Positions 45,222 through 54,303 are shown, counted from the stretch's first letter. The stretch is 64,000 nucleotides of DNA from Cupriavidus sp. (GCA_031180665.1 JAPSLP010000017.1:1-64000); one strand, 5' to 3'. Notes: generated from the letters alone by a model not told the origin. Numbers and translations: made by a program.

Positions 45222-45497
45222 TTACTTGCGGTTCAGCAGCAGGCCGATCAGCAGACCGGCGCCGGCGGCGATGCCGACCGCGCGCCAGGGATGGTCGTGT
45301 ACATAGTCGTCGGTGGCGCGGGCCGCAGCCTTGCTCTTGGTGACGACGGCGTCCTGCAGGTCCTGCGCTTTTTCCTTGGCTTGCTTCAGCAGGCCCATGC
45401 CACGCTCGCGCAGTTCGGCGGCCTTCTCGCCGGTGGTCGAGGCGGCTTGCTTGAGCAGCTCCTCGGCATCGGACAGGACGGTTTTGACATCGCTCAT
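45222..45497 (-). CDS. DUF883 (YqjD/ElaB-like) membrane-anchored protein
   Basis: A 91-residue protein with a helical, Lys/Glu-rich body ('LSDAEELLKQAASTTGEKAAELRERG') and a C-terminal membrane segment ('AVGIAAGAGLLIGLLLNRK'). The 'DDYVHDHPWRAVGIAAG' motif is the family signature. E. coli YqjD and ElaB are induced in stationary phase and bind ribosomes at the inner membrane. ATG 45497 (MSDVKTVLSD) follows AGGAGAAACTG; the longer track starts lack a good ribosome site. Confidence 0.9.
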   Translation of the reverse strand: MSDVKTVLSDAEELLKQAASTTGEKAAELRERGMGLLKQAKEKAQDLQDAVVTKSKAAARATDDYVHDHPWRAVGIAAGAGLLIGLLLNRK

Positions 45498-45946
45498 CAG
45501 TTTCTCCTGGTTGCGGGCGGTTGTTTCGGGTAGTTGCATGTTGGCCTTCCTCGCTCTCGTAGGGTGTCTTCGCCTTGCTGCGGTCCAAGCATTCCTAGGA
45601 TATGCGGCGCTCAGCAATGGTTTCAAGACAGCGAGTCCTACAAGTCATGTAGGACATCGGCGCAGCGCGATGCAAACCTGAGCGGTTTTTATCGGCCGGC
45701 ACGCCGTCAGGCGTCGCGCGCCCGTCCGGCGCGTCCCCGGATCGCGAGGTGGCGGCGGGTTTCGGCCTCACGCGAAATGTCTTCGACGATGAATTCGGCA
45801 AATGACTTCGCGTGATGTTGTAGTGACTTTATATTTGTTTGTGTCTCACCGCAATCGGAATAGACTGGTCTGAGTCCGGGCGCTGGCCGCCCGGAGGCAG
45901 GCAGCATTGGACAGACCACTGACGACTGACAGGCAAGGAGGCAACC
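45498..45946. other. Intergenic region between DUF883 gene and peroxiredoxin
   Basis: No credible gene is seen in 449 bp. The right half is less GC-rich (tgatgttgtagtgactttatatttgtttg at 45812-45840) and should contain the peroxiredoxin promoter. A good ribosome site, AAGGAGG, lies 5-11 bp before the ATG at 45947. No OxyR-type site was recognised by eye. Confidence 0.6.
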
Positions 45947-46591
45947 ATGGCAATCAGGCTAGGCGACATTGCGCCGGACTTCGAACAGGATTCCAGCGAA
46001 GGCCGCATCCGCTTTCATGAATGGCTGGGCAACGGCTGGGGCGTGCTGTTCTCCCATCCGGCGGATTTCACCCCGGTCTGCACGACCGAACTCGGACTGA
46101 CGGCCAAGCTCAAGGACGAGTTCGCCAAGCGCAACGTCAAGGCGATCGCGCTGTCGGTCGACCCGGTCGAGTCCCATCAGCGCTGGATCGAGGACATCAA
46201 CGACACGCAGTCCTGCCAGGTCAATTTCCCGATCCTGGCCGATGCCGACCGCAAGGTGTCCGAGCTCTACGACATGATCCATCCGAACGCCAACGAGACG
46301 CTGACGGTGCGCTCGCTGTTCGTGATCGATCCGAACAAGAAGGTGCGGCTGATCATCACCTATCCGGCCAGCACCGGCCGCAACTTCAACGAGATCCTGC
46401 GGGTCATCGATTCGCTGCAACTGACCGACAAGCACAGCGTGGCGACGCCGGGCAATTGGCAGCAGGGCGAGGACGTGGTGATCGTGCCGTCCTTGAAGGA
46501 CGAAGAGGTCATCAAGCAGAAGTTCCCGAAGGGCTACAAGGCGCTGCGCCCGTACCTGCGGATGACGCCGCAGCCGGACAAGCAGCAATAA
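45947..46591 (+). CDS. 1-Cys peroxiredoxin (Prx6 family)
   Basis: The enzyme reduces hydrogen peroxide and organic peroxides. The peroxidatic Cys is Cys45 in 'HPADFTPVCTTELGLT', with Thr42 and Arg near residue 130 expected in the active site. The rest is Prx6-like: 214 residues and a C-terminal 'LRPYLRMTPQPDKQQ' extension. Only one more Cys is present, in 'TQSCQVNFP', so a 1-Cys mechanism with an outside thiol donor is likely. It has its own promoter region and is followed by two hairpins. A general 'AhpC/TSA' label would also be valid. Confidence 0.93.
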   Translation: MAIRLGDIAPDFEQDSSEGRIRFHEWLGNGWGVLFSHPADFTPVCTTELGLTAKLKDEFAKRNVKAIALSVDPVESHQRWIEDINDTQSCQVNFPILADADRKVSELYDMIHPNANETLTVRSLFVIDPNKKVRLIITYPASTGRNFNEILRVIDSLQLTDKHSVATPGNWQQGEDVVIVPSLKDEEVIKQKFPKGYKALRPYLRMTPQPDKQQ

Positions 46592-46643
46592 GCCAGTGCC
46601 GTCACGAGTAACAGCAGCGAGAAACCGCAACGAGAAACAGAAA

Positions 46644-46684
46644 CGCCGCGCCGGCCCGCATGGTGCAAGCGGGCCGGCGCGGCG
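46644..46684 (+). terminator. Perfect 16-bp GC hairpin downstream of the peroxiredoxin
   Basis: CGCCGCGCCGGCCCGC-atggtgcaa-GCGGGCCGGCGCGGCG forms 16 uninterrupted pairs 52 bp after the stop codon. No T run follows, so it may stabilise or pause the transcript while the next hairpin terminates it. Confidence 0.6.
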
Positions 46685-46737
46685 CCAACGGTGTCGTACC
46701 GACGGGTTCGCCCGTCGTCTCCTTGGTAGTGTGCTTT

Positions 46738-46765
46738 GGCCCGGCGACAGCCGGGCCTTTTTATT
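46738..46765 (+). terminator. Rho-independent terminator between peroxiredoxin and gcdH
   Basis: GGCCCGGC-gaca-GCCGGGCC followed by TTTTTATT lies 146 bp after the peroxiredoxin stop. On the opposite strand it is the gap behind gcdH, so it serves mainly the plus-strand transcript. Confidence 0.88.
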
Positions 46766-46807
46766 GGGCCGTGCGCGCCGGCTCGGCCCGCCAGGGTCCG
46801 GGACCGT

Positions 46808-48010
46808 TCAGAAGAAGGCCTGGATGCCGGTCTGCGCGCGGCCGAGGATCAGCGCATGGATGTCGTGGGTGCCCTCGTAAGTATTGACGACTTCGAGGTT
46901 CACCACATGGCGGATCACGCCGAATTCATCCGAGATGCCGTTGCCGCCCAGCATGTCGCGCGCCACGCGCGCGATGTCGAGCGACTTGCCGCACGAATTG
47001 CGCTTCATGATCGAGGTGATCTCGACCGCCGCGGTGCCCTCGTCCTTCATCCGGCCCAGGCGCAGGCAGCCCTGCAGGCCCAGCGTGATTTCGGTCTGCA
47101 TGTCGGCCAGTTTCTTCTGCACCAGCTGCGTGGCGGCCAGCGGGCGGCCGAACTGCTTGCGGTCCAGCGTGTACTGGCGGGCGGTATGCCAGCAGAATTC
47201 GGCGGCGCCCAGCGCGCCCCAGGCGATGCCGTAGCGGGCGGAGTTCAGGCAGGTGAACGGGCCCTTCAGGCCGCTGACGCCGGGCATCAGGTTCTCTTCC
47301 GGCACGAACACCTGATCCATGACGATTTCGCCGGTGATCGAGGTACGCAGGCCGACCTTGCCGTGGATCGCCGGCGCGCTCAGGCCCTTCCAGCCCTTTT
47401 CCAGGATGAAGCCGCGGATGGCCTCCTTGCCGCCGTTCTGCGGATCGTCGGCGAGCTTCGCCCACACCACGAACACGTCGGCGATCGGCGAGTTGGTGAT
47501 CCACATCTTGGCGCCGCTCAGCTCGTAGCCGCCGTCGACCTTCTTCGCGCGCGTGACCATCGAGCCCGGGTCGGAGCCGTGGTTCGGCTCGGTCAGGCCG
47601 AAGCAGCCGATCCATTCGCCGGTGGCCAGCTTGGGCAGGTACTTCTGCTTCTGCGCCTCGCTGCCGAATTCGTAGATCGGCACCATGACGAGCGACGACT
47701 GCACGCTCATCATCGAGCGGTAGCCGGAATCGACCCGCTCGACTTCCCGCGCGATCAAGCCGTAGCTGACATAGTTCAGGCCCGGGCCGCCGTACTGCTC
47801 GGGAATGGTCGGGCCCAGCAGGCCGAGTTCGCCCATCTCGCGAAAGATGGTCGCATCGGTCTTTTCATGCCGGAACGACTCCAGCACGCGCGGCATCAGC
47901 TTGTCCTGGCAATAGGCCGCGGCGGCGTCGCGCACCATGCGCTCGTCTGCAGTCAGTTGCTGGTCCAGCAGCAGCGGGTCGGCCCAGTGGAATTCGGCGT
48001 TGGCGGCCAT
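46808..48010 (-). CDS. gcdH: Glutaryl-CoA dehydrogenase
   Basis: A flavin-dependent acyl-CoA dehydrogenase of 400 residues that oxidises and decarboxylates glutaryl-CoA to crotonyl-CoA in lysine, tryptophan and glutarate breakdown. The catalytic Glu is in '[17 protein letters not shown]', and '[17 protein letters not shown]', '[18 protein letters not shown]' and '[18 protein letters not shown]' are GCDH-type motifs. It starts '[19 protein letters not shown]', as in Burkholderiales GcdH. It is divergent from the IclR-type regulator, with a perfect palindrome between them, which suggests direct control. Confidence 0.92.
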   Translation of the reverse strand: MAANAEFHWADPLLLDQQLTADERMVRDAAAAYCQDKLMPRVLESFRHEKTDATIFREMGELGLLGPTIPEQYGGPGLNYVSYGLIAREVERVDSGYRSMMSVQSSLVMVPIYEFGSEAQKQKYLPKLATGEWIGCFGLTEPNHGSDPGSMVTRAKKVDGGYELSGAKMWITNSPIADVFVVWAKLADDPQNGGKEAIRGFILEKGWKGLSAPAIHGKVGLRTSITGEIVMDQVFVPEENLMPGVSGLKGPFTCLNSARYGIAWGALGAAEFCWHTARQYTLDRKQFGRPLAATQLVQKKLADMQTEITLGLQGCLRLGRMKDEGTAAVEITSIMKRNSCGKSLDIARVARDMLGGNGISDEFGVIRHVVNLEVVNTYEGTHDIHALILGRAQTGIQAFF

Positions 48011-48126
48011 CGAGGTCTCCTTCGGTAGAGCGGTGAACGCGGGTCAGCGTGATTGAACGTGGAAATGGAACCTGGTGATCGGGCGCGGCGGACCGGCTGG
48101 TGGGGCGCTTCCGGTATTGTTCTGAA

Positions 48127-48143
48127 GTTCCGCATTGCGGAAC
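48127..48143. promoter_or_regulatory. Perfect palindromic operator, gcdH-iclR intergenic region
   Basis: GTTCCGCA-T-TGCGGAAC is a perfect 8-bp inverted repeat with a one-base centre, lying 117 bp upstream of gcdH and 110 bp upstream of the IclR gene. A further half-site-like GTTCCGATGCG follows at 48147. IclR-family operators often have GTTCCG...CGGAAC symmetry. Confidence 0.75.
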
Positions 48144-48253
48144 CATGTTCCGATGCGTTAGTATAGCGCAAAGCGTCCGGCCGGCAACAGCCCGGTAGGA
48201 CCAAGGTAGGACCGTTTCCTTCCGTTCACCGCGTTTCGACCCAGGAGGCCGCC

Positions 48254-49141
48254 GTGGCCAACTCCGACGTGCTTTCCCCCACCGACGCCGCCGCCAGCGC
48301 CGGCCCCGCGGCTACCCACGCTACCCAGGCTACCCAGGCTACCCAGGCCACCGATCCCAGGCCGGAGCGTGCGGCGCGGGAGAGCGACCCGAACTTCGTC
48401 ACCGCGCTGGCCCGGGGCCTGGAGCTGCTGCGGTGCTTTCGCACCGGCGAGTCGATGCTCGGCAACCAGGACTTCGTGCGGCGCACCGGCCTGCCGAAAG
48501 CGACCGTCAGCCGCCTCGCCGGCACGCTGGTGCAACTGGGTTATCTGCGCTACGACGACAGCCTGGGCAAGTACGCGCTCGACGCCGGGGTGCTGGCGCT
48601 GGGTTTCGCCTATCTGTCGGCCTCCGACGTGGTGGCGCTGGCGCGCCCGCATATGCTGGCGTTCGCGCAGACGCACGGCGTGTCGGTGTCGCTCGGCAAG
48701 CGCGAGCGGCTGGAGGTCATCTATCTGGAATCGATCCGTAACGACGCCGGCTCGATGCTGGGTCTTGGGGTCGGGTCGCGGCTGTCGCTGGTGTCGAGTT
48801 CGATGGGGCGCGCCTATCTTTCGGCGCTGCCCGGGCCGAAGCGCGAGCGGCTCCTGGCCGAATTCGCGCAGGCCTATCCCGAGCAATGGAAGGCGCAGCA
48901 GGCGCCGATGCGGGCGGCAGTGGCCGAGGCCGAGCAGCGCGGCTACGCGGCCTCGTTCCGCGACTGGCACCCGGCCATCCACGCCTGCGCGGTGCCGTTC
49001 CGGCCGATCGGCGAGAAGGACATCCACATGCTCAGCTGCAGCGCGTCGTATGGCAGCGTCGACGAGGCGACCTTCCACGAGACGCTGGCTCCGGCGCTGC
49101 GCGCGCTGGCGGCGCGCTTGTCCGAGGGGGCCGCACGCTGA
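48254..49141 (+). CDS. IclR family transcriptional regulator
   Basis: The N-terminal winged helix reads 'VTALARGLELLRCFRTGE' and 'RTGLPKATVSRLAGTLVQLGYLRYDDSLGKYAL', the IclR fold, and the C-terminal effector domain follows ('LSASDVVALARPHMLAFAQTHGVSVSLGKR' to 'DIHMLSCSASYGSV'). The start is GTG 48254 with CCAGGAGG upstream. Residues 18-35 contain a repeat of Ala-Thr-Gln made by the 9-bp DNA repeat acccaggct. As it is divergent from gcdH with a palindrome between, it probably regulates glutarate degradation. Length 295 aa. Confidence 0.88.
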   Translation: MANSDVLSPTDAAASAGPAATHATQATQATQATDPRPERAARESDPNFVTALARGLELLRCFRTGESMLGNQDFVRRTGLPKATVSRLAGTLVQLGYLRYDDSLGKYALDAGVLALGFAYLSASDVVALARPHMLAFAQTHGVSVSLGKRERLEVIYLESIRNDAGSMLGLGVGSRLSLVSSSMGRAYLSALPGPKRERLLAEFAQAYPEQWKAQQAPMRAAVAEAEQRGYAASFRDWHPAIHACAVPFRPIGEKDIHMLSCSASYGSVDEATFHETLAPALRALAARLSEGAAR

Positions 49142-49233
49142 GCGGGGGCGGGCCGGGAGACCCGGTCGCTGGCGTGGCTGAGGTCTCCCGTGGTCGCTGA
49201 CGTCGCTGAGCCGTCGAGGTCGCTCAGGCCGCC

Positions 49234-49296
49234 GAGGTCGCGGAGGTCGCGTAGGTCGCGGAGGTCGCCGAGGTCGCCGAGGTCGCCGAGGTCGCC
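49234..49296. repeat. 9-bp tandem repeat (gaggtcgcc), 7 copies
   Basis: Seven units of gaggtcgcg/gaggtcgcc (one taggtcgcg) lie in the 190-bp gap between convergent iclR and kynA. Related but less regular units precede it. The array is in frame-neutral, non-coding DNA. Confidence 0.85.
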
Positions 49297-49329
49297 GGGC
49301 TGCCCGAGCTGCTCAGGCCGCGACCACCA

Positions 49330-50274
49330 TCACAGGTCCGTGCGCAGCTTCCACAGTTCCGGGAACAGCACGATGTCGAGCATCTTGCGCAGATAGCTGA
49401 CCCCCTCGGTGCCGCCGGTGCCGCGCTTGAAGCCGATCACGCGTTCGACCGTGGTGACATGGCGGAAGCGCCATTGGCGGAACGCGTCCTCGAGATCGAC
49501 GAATTTCTCGCCGAGCTCGTACAGCTCCCAGTGGGCCTCGGGCTTGCGATAGACCTCCAGCCACGCGGCTTCCACCGAGGCGTTGTAGCCGGCCGGTTCG
49601 GTCCAGTCGCGCTCGAGGCAGGCCGCGTCGATGGCAAAGCCGCGCCGCGCCATCAGCCGGATCGCTTCGTCGTACAGCGACGGCGTGCGCAATGCTTCCT
49701 CGACCAGCGCATGGTGCTGGGGACGATGCGCGTGCGGGCGCAGCATCGCGGCGTTCTTGTTGCCGAGGATGAATTCGATCTCGCGGTACTGGAACGACTG
49801 GAAGCCGGACGACATCCCCAGATAGGGCCGCATCGCCGAATACTCCGGCGGCGTCATCGTCGCCAGCACGTTCCACGCCTGCACCAGCTGGTCCATGATG
49901 CGCGACACCCGCGTCAGCATCTTGAACGCCGGCGGCAGGTCGTCGCGCCGCACCGCCTCGCGCGCGGCGCGCAGCTCATGGAGCATCAGCTTCATCCACA
50001 GCTCGGTGGTCTGATGCTGGACGATGAACAGCATCTCGTTGTGATCGGGCGAGAGCGGGTGCTGGGCGTTCAGGATCTGGTCGAGCGCCAGGTAATCGCC
50101 GTAGCTCATCTGCTGGCGCATGTCGAGCTGGGCGCCGTGCCATTGATCCCCGGACGGGGCGTTCTCCGCCGACGGGCATCCGCCCTCGCGCGACGTTTCG
50201 GCGGGCCGCGCCGCGCCGGCGGACATCGGGCAGCCGCCGTGCCCGGCCTTGATGTTGTTCGATTCCATGGTCAT
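49330..50274 (-). CDS. kynA: Tryptophan 2,3-dioxygenase
   Basis: KynA uses heme and oxygen to open the tryptophan indole ring, giving N-formylkynurenine. '[20 protein letters not shown]' and '[24 protein letters not shown]' form the substrate- and heme-binding entry, and '[28 protein letters not shown]' includes the distal C-terminal part with the proximal heme His. The length is 314 aa. The start codon follows a short variable N-terminus with Cys residues. It is the third gene of kynB-kynU-kynA, 15 bp after kynU. Confidence 0.97.
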   Translation of the reverse strand: MTMESNNIKAGHGGCPMSAGAARPAETSREGGCPSAENAPSGDQWHGAQLDMRQQMSYGDYLALDQILNAQHPLSPDHNEMLFIVQHQTTELWMKLMLHELRAAREAVRRDDLPPAFKMLTRVSRIMDQLVQAWNVLATMTPPEYSAMRPYLGMSSGFQSFQYREIEFILGNKNAAMLRPHAHRPQHHALVEEALRTPSLYDEAIRLMARRGFAIDAACLERDWTEPAGYNASVEAAWLEVYRKPEAHWELYELGEKFVDLEDAFRQWRFRHVTTVERVIGFKRGTGGTEGVSYLRKMLDIVLFPELWKLRTDL

Positions 50275-50289
50275 CGTTTCGCTCGCTGC

Positions 50290-51546
50290 TCAGGTCACCG
50301 CCGTGCGCGTCTGGAAGCGCGCCGCTTCGTAGGCGCCGCTGTCGAGCACGTCGCGTAGCACTTCCACCGCGTCCCAGACGTCCGCAAAACCAGTGTAGAG
50401 CGGCGTGAAGCCGAAGCGGATGATCTGCGGTTCGCGGTAGTCGCCGATCACGCCGCGCTCGATCAGCGCCTGCATCACGGCATAGCCCTGCGGATGGGCG
50501 AAGCTGACCTGGCTGCCGCGGCGCGCGTGCTCGCGCGGCGTGACCAGCGTCAGCGGATGGTGGCCGCAGCGCGCTTCCACCAGCGCGATGAACAGGTCCG
50601 TCAGCTGCAGCGATTTGGCGCGCAGCGCCTGCATGTCGGTGCGGGCGAACACCTCCAGTCCGCATTCGACCATCGCCAGCGAGGTCATCGGCTGCGTGCC
50701 GCACAGGAAGCGCGAGACGCCGCTGCGCGGCCGATAGTCGGGCTCCATCGCGAACGGCGCGGCGTGGCCCCACCAGCCCGACAGCGGCTGCCAGAACGCG
50801 TCGCGCAGCGCCGGCGCGACCCACAGGAAGGCCGGCGAGCCGGGGCCGCCGTTCAGGTACTTGTAGGTGCAGCCCACCGCGTAGTCCGCGCCGGACTCGC
50901 GCAGCGCGACCGGCACCGCGCCCGCCGAATGCGCCAGGTCCCAGACCGTCAGCGCGCCGCGCGCATGCGCCAGCCCGGTTAGCGCGGCCATGTCCAGCAT
51001 CTCGCCGGTCTTGTAGTTGACGTGCGTCAGCATCAGCACGGCGGTATCGTCGCGCACCGCGGCGTCGATCTCGTCGGGGCTGTCGACCAGGCGCAGCGAA
51101 TAGCCCTGCTGCAGCAGATCGGCCAGGCCCTGGGCGATATACAGGTCGGTCGGGAAGTTGCTGCGCTCGGAGACGATCACCTTGCGCGCCGGGCTGCGCA
51201 GGCCCTGCACGCGCAGCGCGGCGGCCAGCACCTTGAACAGATTGACCGAGGTGGTGTCGGTGACGACGACCTCGTCCGGGCCGGCGCCGACCAGCGGGGC
51301 CAGCAGATTGCCCAGGCGCTGCGGCAGCTCGAACCAGCCGGCGGTGTTCCAGCTGCGAATCAGGCCCTCGCCCCATTCCTGCTCGACCACCTGGGCGGCG
51401 CGGGCCGCGGCCGCGCGCGGGCGGGCGCCCAGCGAATTGCCGTCCAGATAGATCACGCCGTCGGGTAGCGCGAAGGCGTCGCGCAGCGGGCGCAAGGGGT
51501 CTTGCCGGTCCAGCGACAGGCATTGCTCGCGGGTAGGTGCGGTCAT
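50290..51546 (-). CDS. kynU: Kynureninase
   Basis: KynU cleaves kynurenine to anthranilate and alanine with PLP. The PLP lysine lies in '[22 protein letters not shown]' (near residue 230), and '[13 protein letters not shown]' and '[21 protein letters not shown]' are family-specific. ATG 51546 ([12 protein letters not shown]) gives 418 residues; the 580-aa track start reads into unrelated sequence. It sits 86 bp after kynB and 15 bp before kynA. Together the three enzymes convert tryptophan to anthranilate. Confidence 0.97.
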   Translation of the reverse strand: MTAPTREQCLSLDRQDPLRPLRDAFALPDGVIYLDGNSLGARPRAAAARAAQVVEQEWGEGLIRSWNTAGWFELPQRLGNLLAPLVGAGPDEVVVTDTTSVNLFKVLAAALRVQGLRSPARKVIVSERSNFPTDLYIAQGLADLLQQGYSLRLVDSPDEIDAAVRDDTAVLMLTHVNYKTGEMLDMAALTGLAHARGALTVWDLAHSAGAVPVALRESGADYAVGCTYKYLNGGPGSPAFLWVAPALRDAFWQPLSGWWGHAAPFAMEPDYRPRSGVSRFLCGTQPMTSLAMVECGLEVFARTDMQALRAKSLQLTDLFIALVEARCGHHPLTLVTPREHARRGSQVSFAHPQGYAVMQALIERGVIGDYREPQIIRFGFTPLYTGFADVWDAVEVLRDVLDSGAYEAARFQTRTAVT

Positions 51547-51632
51547 GGGTTCCTTGATGATGTTTTGGCGTTCGCCGCCGGGGACGATCGCGATCGATGC
51601 GCGGATGCGGGGATGGCCAGGGCGGTGGGCGC

Positions 51633-52295
51633 TCAGGCCAGGCTGCGCAGCACCGCCCGCACCGGGCTGGCGTCCAGCCCGGCAAAGCGCAGCGGCAGTG
51701 CGATCAGTTCGTAGTCGCCCGGCGCGACGGCGTCGAGCACCAGCCCTTCGAGAATTGACATCCGATGCCGGCGCACCATGCGATGCGCATCCATGGTCTT
51801 GGACTGCTGCGGGTCCAGCGATGGCGTGTCGATGCCGATCAGCCGCACCCCGTGTTCGGCCAGCAGGGCGATGGTGTCCGGCGCCACCGCGCAGAAGTCC
51901 GGGTCCCATTCGGTGAGCGGCGCGCTGCGGTAGGTGCGCAGCAGCACGCGCGGCGGCACGCCCCGGAGCGCGTCGGCGACCTGTTCGGGCCGGACCAGCG
52001 GCGCGGCGCCGATGCAATGGATCACGCGGCAAGGGCCCAGATACGGGTCCAGATCCACCTCGCCGATCGGCGCGCCGTCAGCCGCGTAGTGCAGCGGCGC
52101 ATCCGCGTGCGCGCCGGTGTGCGGCGACAGCGTGATGCGGCCGACGTTGACCGGACAGTGCTCGTCCATCTGCCAGGCCGGCTGTTGCTGGAACGGCGTG
52201 TCGCCGGGCCACACCGGCGTCGCCGGCGACAGCGGCGGGCTGATGTCCCACAGCGCGCGGGCCGTGGGCGGGGAGGTCGAAAGGGCGTCGGACAT
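51633..52295 (-). CDS. kynB: Kynurenine formamidase
   Basis: KynB hydrolyses N-formylkynurenine to kynurenine and formate. The bacterial, zinc/manganese-type (cyclase-family) enzyme is recognised by '[16 protein letters not shown]' (metal ligands) and '[22 protein letters not shown]'. The length is 220 aa. It is the first gene of the operon, and the next upstream gene is the divergent Lrp-type regulator with a palindrome in between. An N-terminal Ser/Thr-rich tail precedes the domain. Confidence 0.96.
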   Translation of the reverse strand: MSDALSTSPPTARALWDISPPLSPATPVWPGDTPFQQQPAWQMDEHCPVNVGRITLSPHTGAHADAPLHYAADGAPIGEVDLDPYLGPCRVIHCIGAAPLVRPEQVADALRGVPPRVLLRTYRSAPLTEWDPDFCAVAPDTIALLAEHGVRLIGIDTPSLDPQQSKTMDAHRMVRRHRMSILEGLVLDAVAPGDYELIALPLRFAGLDASPVRAVLRSLA

Positions 52296-52496
52296 GTGGA
52301 GGCGAGTCGAAGGGCGGGCGATGAGCCGATAGGGCGATCAGGCAAAAGGGCAACAGGCCGATAAAGCACGCCGACCAAGCAGCCCCGTGAAGCGACAGGC
52401 CGGTAAAGCAACAGGCGGCGGTGGTGCCGATCCCGGCATGATAGTCAAGATTTCGGGAAAGAGGCTTGCTATTTCAACGGCTCCCGCAGCCGTATT

Positions 52497-52511
52497 TCGC
52501 ATAGAATGCGA
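52497..52511. promoter_or_regulatory. Palindromic operator candidate for the kyn regulator
   Basis: TCGCAT-AGA-ATGCGA is a perfect 6-bp inverted repeat with a 3-nt centre between kynB (start 52295) and the Lrp-type gene (start 52544). It lies 33 bp upstream of the regulator ATG, a typical place for autoregulation and control of the divergent kyn operon. Confidence 0.65.
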
Positions 52512-52543
52512 CAAACTCAACCAATCGCGAAAGGATCTGCGAC

Positions 52544-53026
52544 ATGACGCTCGACCCCATCGATCTGCGCATCCTGACCTGCCTGCAGCAGAACGGCCGC
52601 ATCAGCAACCAGGACCTGGCCGAGCGCGTGGCGCTGTCGCCGTCGGCCTGCCTGCGGCGGGTGCGGCTGCTCGAGGAAAGTGGCGTGATCGGCGGCTATC
52701 GCGCCTGGTTCGATGCCGAGCGGCTGGGGCTGGAGCTGGAGGCGATCGTGCAGGTGTCGATGCGGCCGGCGGTCGAGGGCTGGCATGACACCTTCAACGC
52801 GGCGGTGCAATCGTGGCCGGAAGTGCTGTCGGCCTATGTGATCACCGGCGACAGTAACTACATCCTGCGCGTGCAGGCGCGCAATCTGAAGCACTACTCC
52901 GATTTCATCGTGAACCGGCTCTATCGCACGCCGGGCGTGATGGACATCCGCTCGAACATCGTGCTGCAGCGGATCAAGACCGAGGGCTCGCCCCTGGAGC
53001 TGGTGCAGCCGCGCGGGCAGGGCTAG
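52544..53026 (+). CDS. kynR: Lrp/AsnC family regulator (KynR-like)
   Basis: A 160-residue Lrp-type protein: 'LDPIDLRILTCLQQNGRISNQDLAERVALSPSACLRRVRLLEESGVI' is the helix-turn-helix, and the C-terminal RAM domain has 'VQVSMRPAVEGWHDTFNAAV' and 'SAYVITGDSNYILRVQ'. Its place next to and divergent from kynB matches KynR of Pseudomonas and Burkholderia, which activates the kyn genes in response to kynurenine. The gene symbol is inferred from context. Confidence 0.87.
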   Translation: MTLDPIDLRILTCLQQNGRISNQDLAERVALSPSACLRRVRLLEESGVIGGYRAWFDAERLGLELEAIVQVSMRPAVEGWHDTFNAAVQSWPEVLSAYVITGDSNYILRVQARNLKHYSDFIVNRLYRTPGVMDIRSNIVLQRIKTEGSPLELVQPRGQG

Positions 53027-53053
53027 CGCGCCGGGCGCGGCGAAAACGGGTGC

Positions 53054-53491
53054 TTAGCGCCGCGCATGCAGCGCGATCAGCCGGCGCAGCGTTTCCTTCA
53101 ACTGGTCGCCCTGGCTGGCGCCGAATGCGGCCAGCACCTGCGCCTCGTGTTCGGCCGCCTGGACCAGCAGCGGCCGGGCCCGTTCGCGTCCGCGCTCGGT
53201 GATCGACACCAGCGCCTGGCGCCGATCGGGCGCGCCGTCGCGGCGGCGCTCGACCAGGCCGTCGGCGGTCATGCGGTCGAGCAGCTTGGTCAGCGTCGGC
53301 TGCTTGGTCAGCGTGATATCGGCCAGCGTGCCGACGGTGCAGACATCGCGGTCCGCCAGCGTCGCCAGCACGCGCCATTCGGGCACGCTCAGGCCCGCCA
53401 ATTCGACCTTGCGGTGGAATTCCCCCGACACCAGATGGCTGGCGCGCGCCAGCAGATAGGGCAGATATCCGTCGACGAAGGGCATGGTCAC
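53054..53491 (-). CDS. MarR family transcriptional regulator
   Basis: A 145-residue winged-helix protein: 'HLVSGEFHRKVELAGLSVPEWRVLATL' leads into 'LADITLTKQPTLTKLLDRMTADGLVERRRDGAPDRRQALVSITERG', with the wing 'RRRDGAPDRRQ' intact. It lies 33 bp downstream of the flavin reductase on the same strand, so they share a transcript, divergent from the NicX-like operon. In Pseudomonas and picolinate clusters a MarR protein (NicR, PicR) controls the pathway, so this could be its counterpart. The effector is unknown. Confidence 0.88.
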   Translation of the reverse strand: MTMPFVDGYLPYLLARASHLVSGEFHRKVELAGLSVPEWRVLATLADRDVCTVGTLADITLTKQPTLTKLLDRMTADGLVERRRDGAPDRRQALVSITERGRERARPLLVQAAEHEAQVLAAFGASQGDQLKETLRRLIALHARR

Positions 53492-53524
53492 GTAGGGCCG
53501 GGGGCCGGGAAGCGCGCGGCGCGA

Positions 53525-54118
53525 TCAGTCGCGCAGCGGGCAGGTGGTGGAGAACGCGCCGCCCTGGAACACCAGTGGCAGGCCGCCGCTGCTGTGGATG
53601 CCGCAGCGCTCGACCTCGCCGACGAAGATCACGTGGTCGCCCTCGTCGTAGCGGCTGCGGTTGTGGCATTCGAACCAGGCCAGCGCGTTGGCCAGGATCG
53701 GCAGGCCGTTGGCCGACAGCCGGTAATCGACGCCGGCGAAGCGGTCGCCCTTGAGCGTGGCGAAGCGCTGGCACAGGTCCAGCTGGGTCGCGGCCAGCAC
53801 GTTGATGATGTAGTGCGAACCGCCGCGGAACATCGGCAGGCTGTTGGCGCGGCTGGCCATGCTCCACAGCACCAGCGGCGGATCGAGCGAGACCGAATTG
53901 AACGAGCTGGCGGTGATGCCGACGAAGGGCGGATCGGCCGGGGATTCGCGCATCGCACGCGTGGTGATGACCGTCACGCCGGTGGCGAACTGCGACAGCG
54001 CGCGGCGGAAATGCAGGGCGTCGAAGTCCGGCGCGGCGGCTTGGCCGTGCGGGGTCAGGTTCCCGTCAGACGGGTTGGCGTCGGGAAATCCCATAGGTCG
54101 GGCACCGCTGATTTCCAT
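53525..54118 (-). CDS. Flavin reductase family protein (DIM6/NTAB type)
   Basis: A 197-residue protein of the flavin reductase-like fold. 'RRALSQFATGVTVITTRA' near residue 40, 'VGITASSFNSVSLDPPLVLWSM' and 'LAWFECHNRSRYDEGDHVIFVGEVE' are characteristic. It would use NAD(P)H to supply reduced FMN or FAD to a partner monooxygenase. No dedicated group-D monooxygenase is adjacent except the acyl-CoA dehydrogenase-fold protein at 56372, which may be the partner. ATG 54118 overlaps a palindrome; the next Met at 54094 is an alternative start. Confidence 0.85.
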   Translation of the reverse strand: MEISGARPMGFPDANPSDGNLTPHGQAAAPDFDALHFRRALSQFATGVTVITTRAMRESPADPPFVGITASSFNSVSLDPPLVLWSMASRANSLPMFRGGSHYIINVLAATQLDLCQRFATLKGDRFAGVDYRLSANGLPILANALAWFECHNRSRYDEGDHVIFVGEVERCGIHSSGGLPLVFQGGAFSTTCPLRD

Positions 54119-54129
54119 GAAATTTCATA
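54118..54129. promoter_or_regulatory. Perfect 12-bp palindrome at the divergent catabolic promoter
   Basis: ATGAAATTTCAT lies in an AT-rich patch (aaatttcatatattatttgc) between the flavin reductase and the NicX-like gene and overlaps the annotated flavin reductase ATG. It is a candidate operator for the MarR regulator. Confidence 0.5.
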
Positions 54130-54303
54130 TATTATTTGCCGCAGAACGCAGAATCGCAAGCGAAGAACCGAGCGAAGAAGCACGGGCGAAGAAACGCAAG
54201 CGAAGAAACACGGGCGCGGGTTCGCAAACGGCAAGGCGGGGTTTTGCTGCGACACCGCGGAACGCACCGGGGCGCGGGGCTGGCCCGCATCAGGAGGAGT
54301 GTC

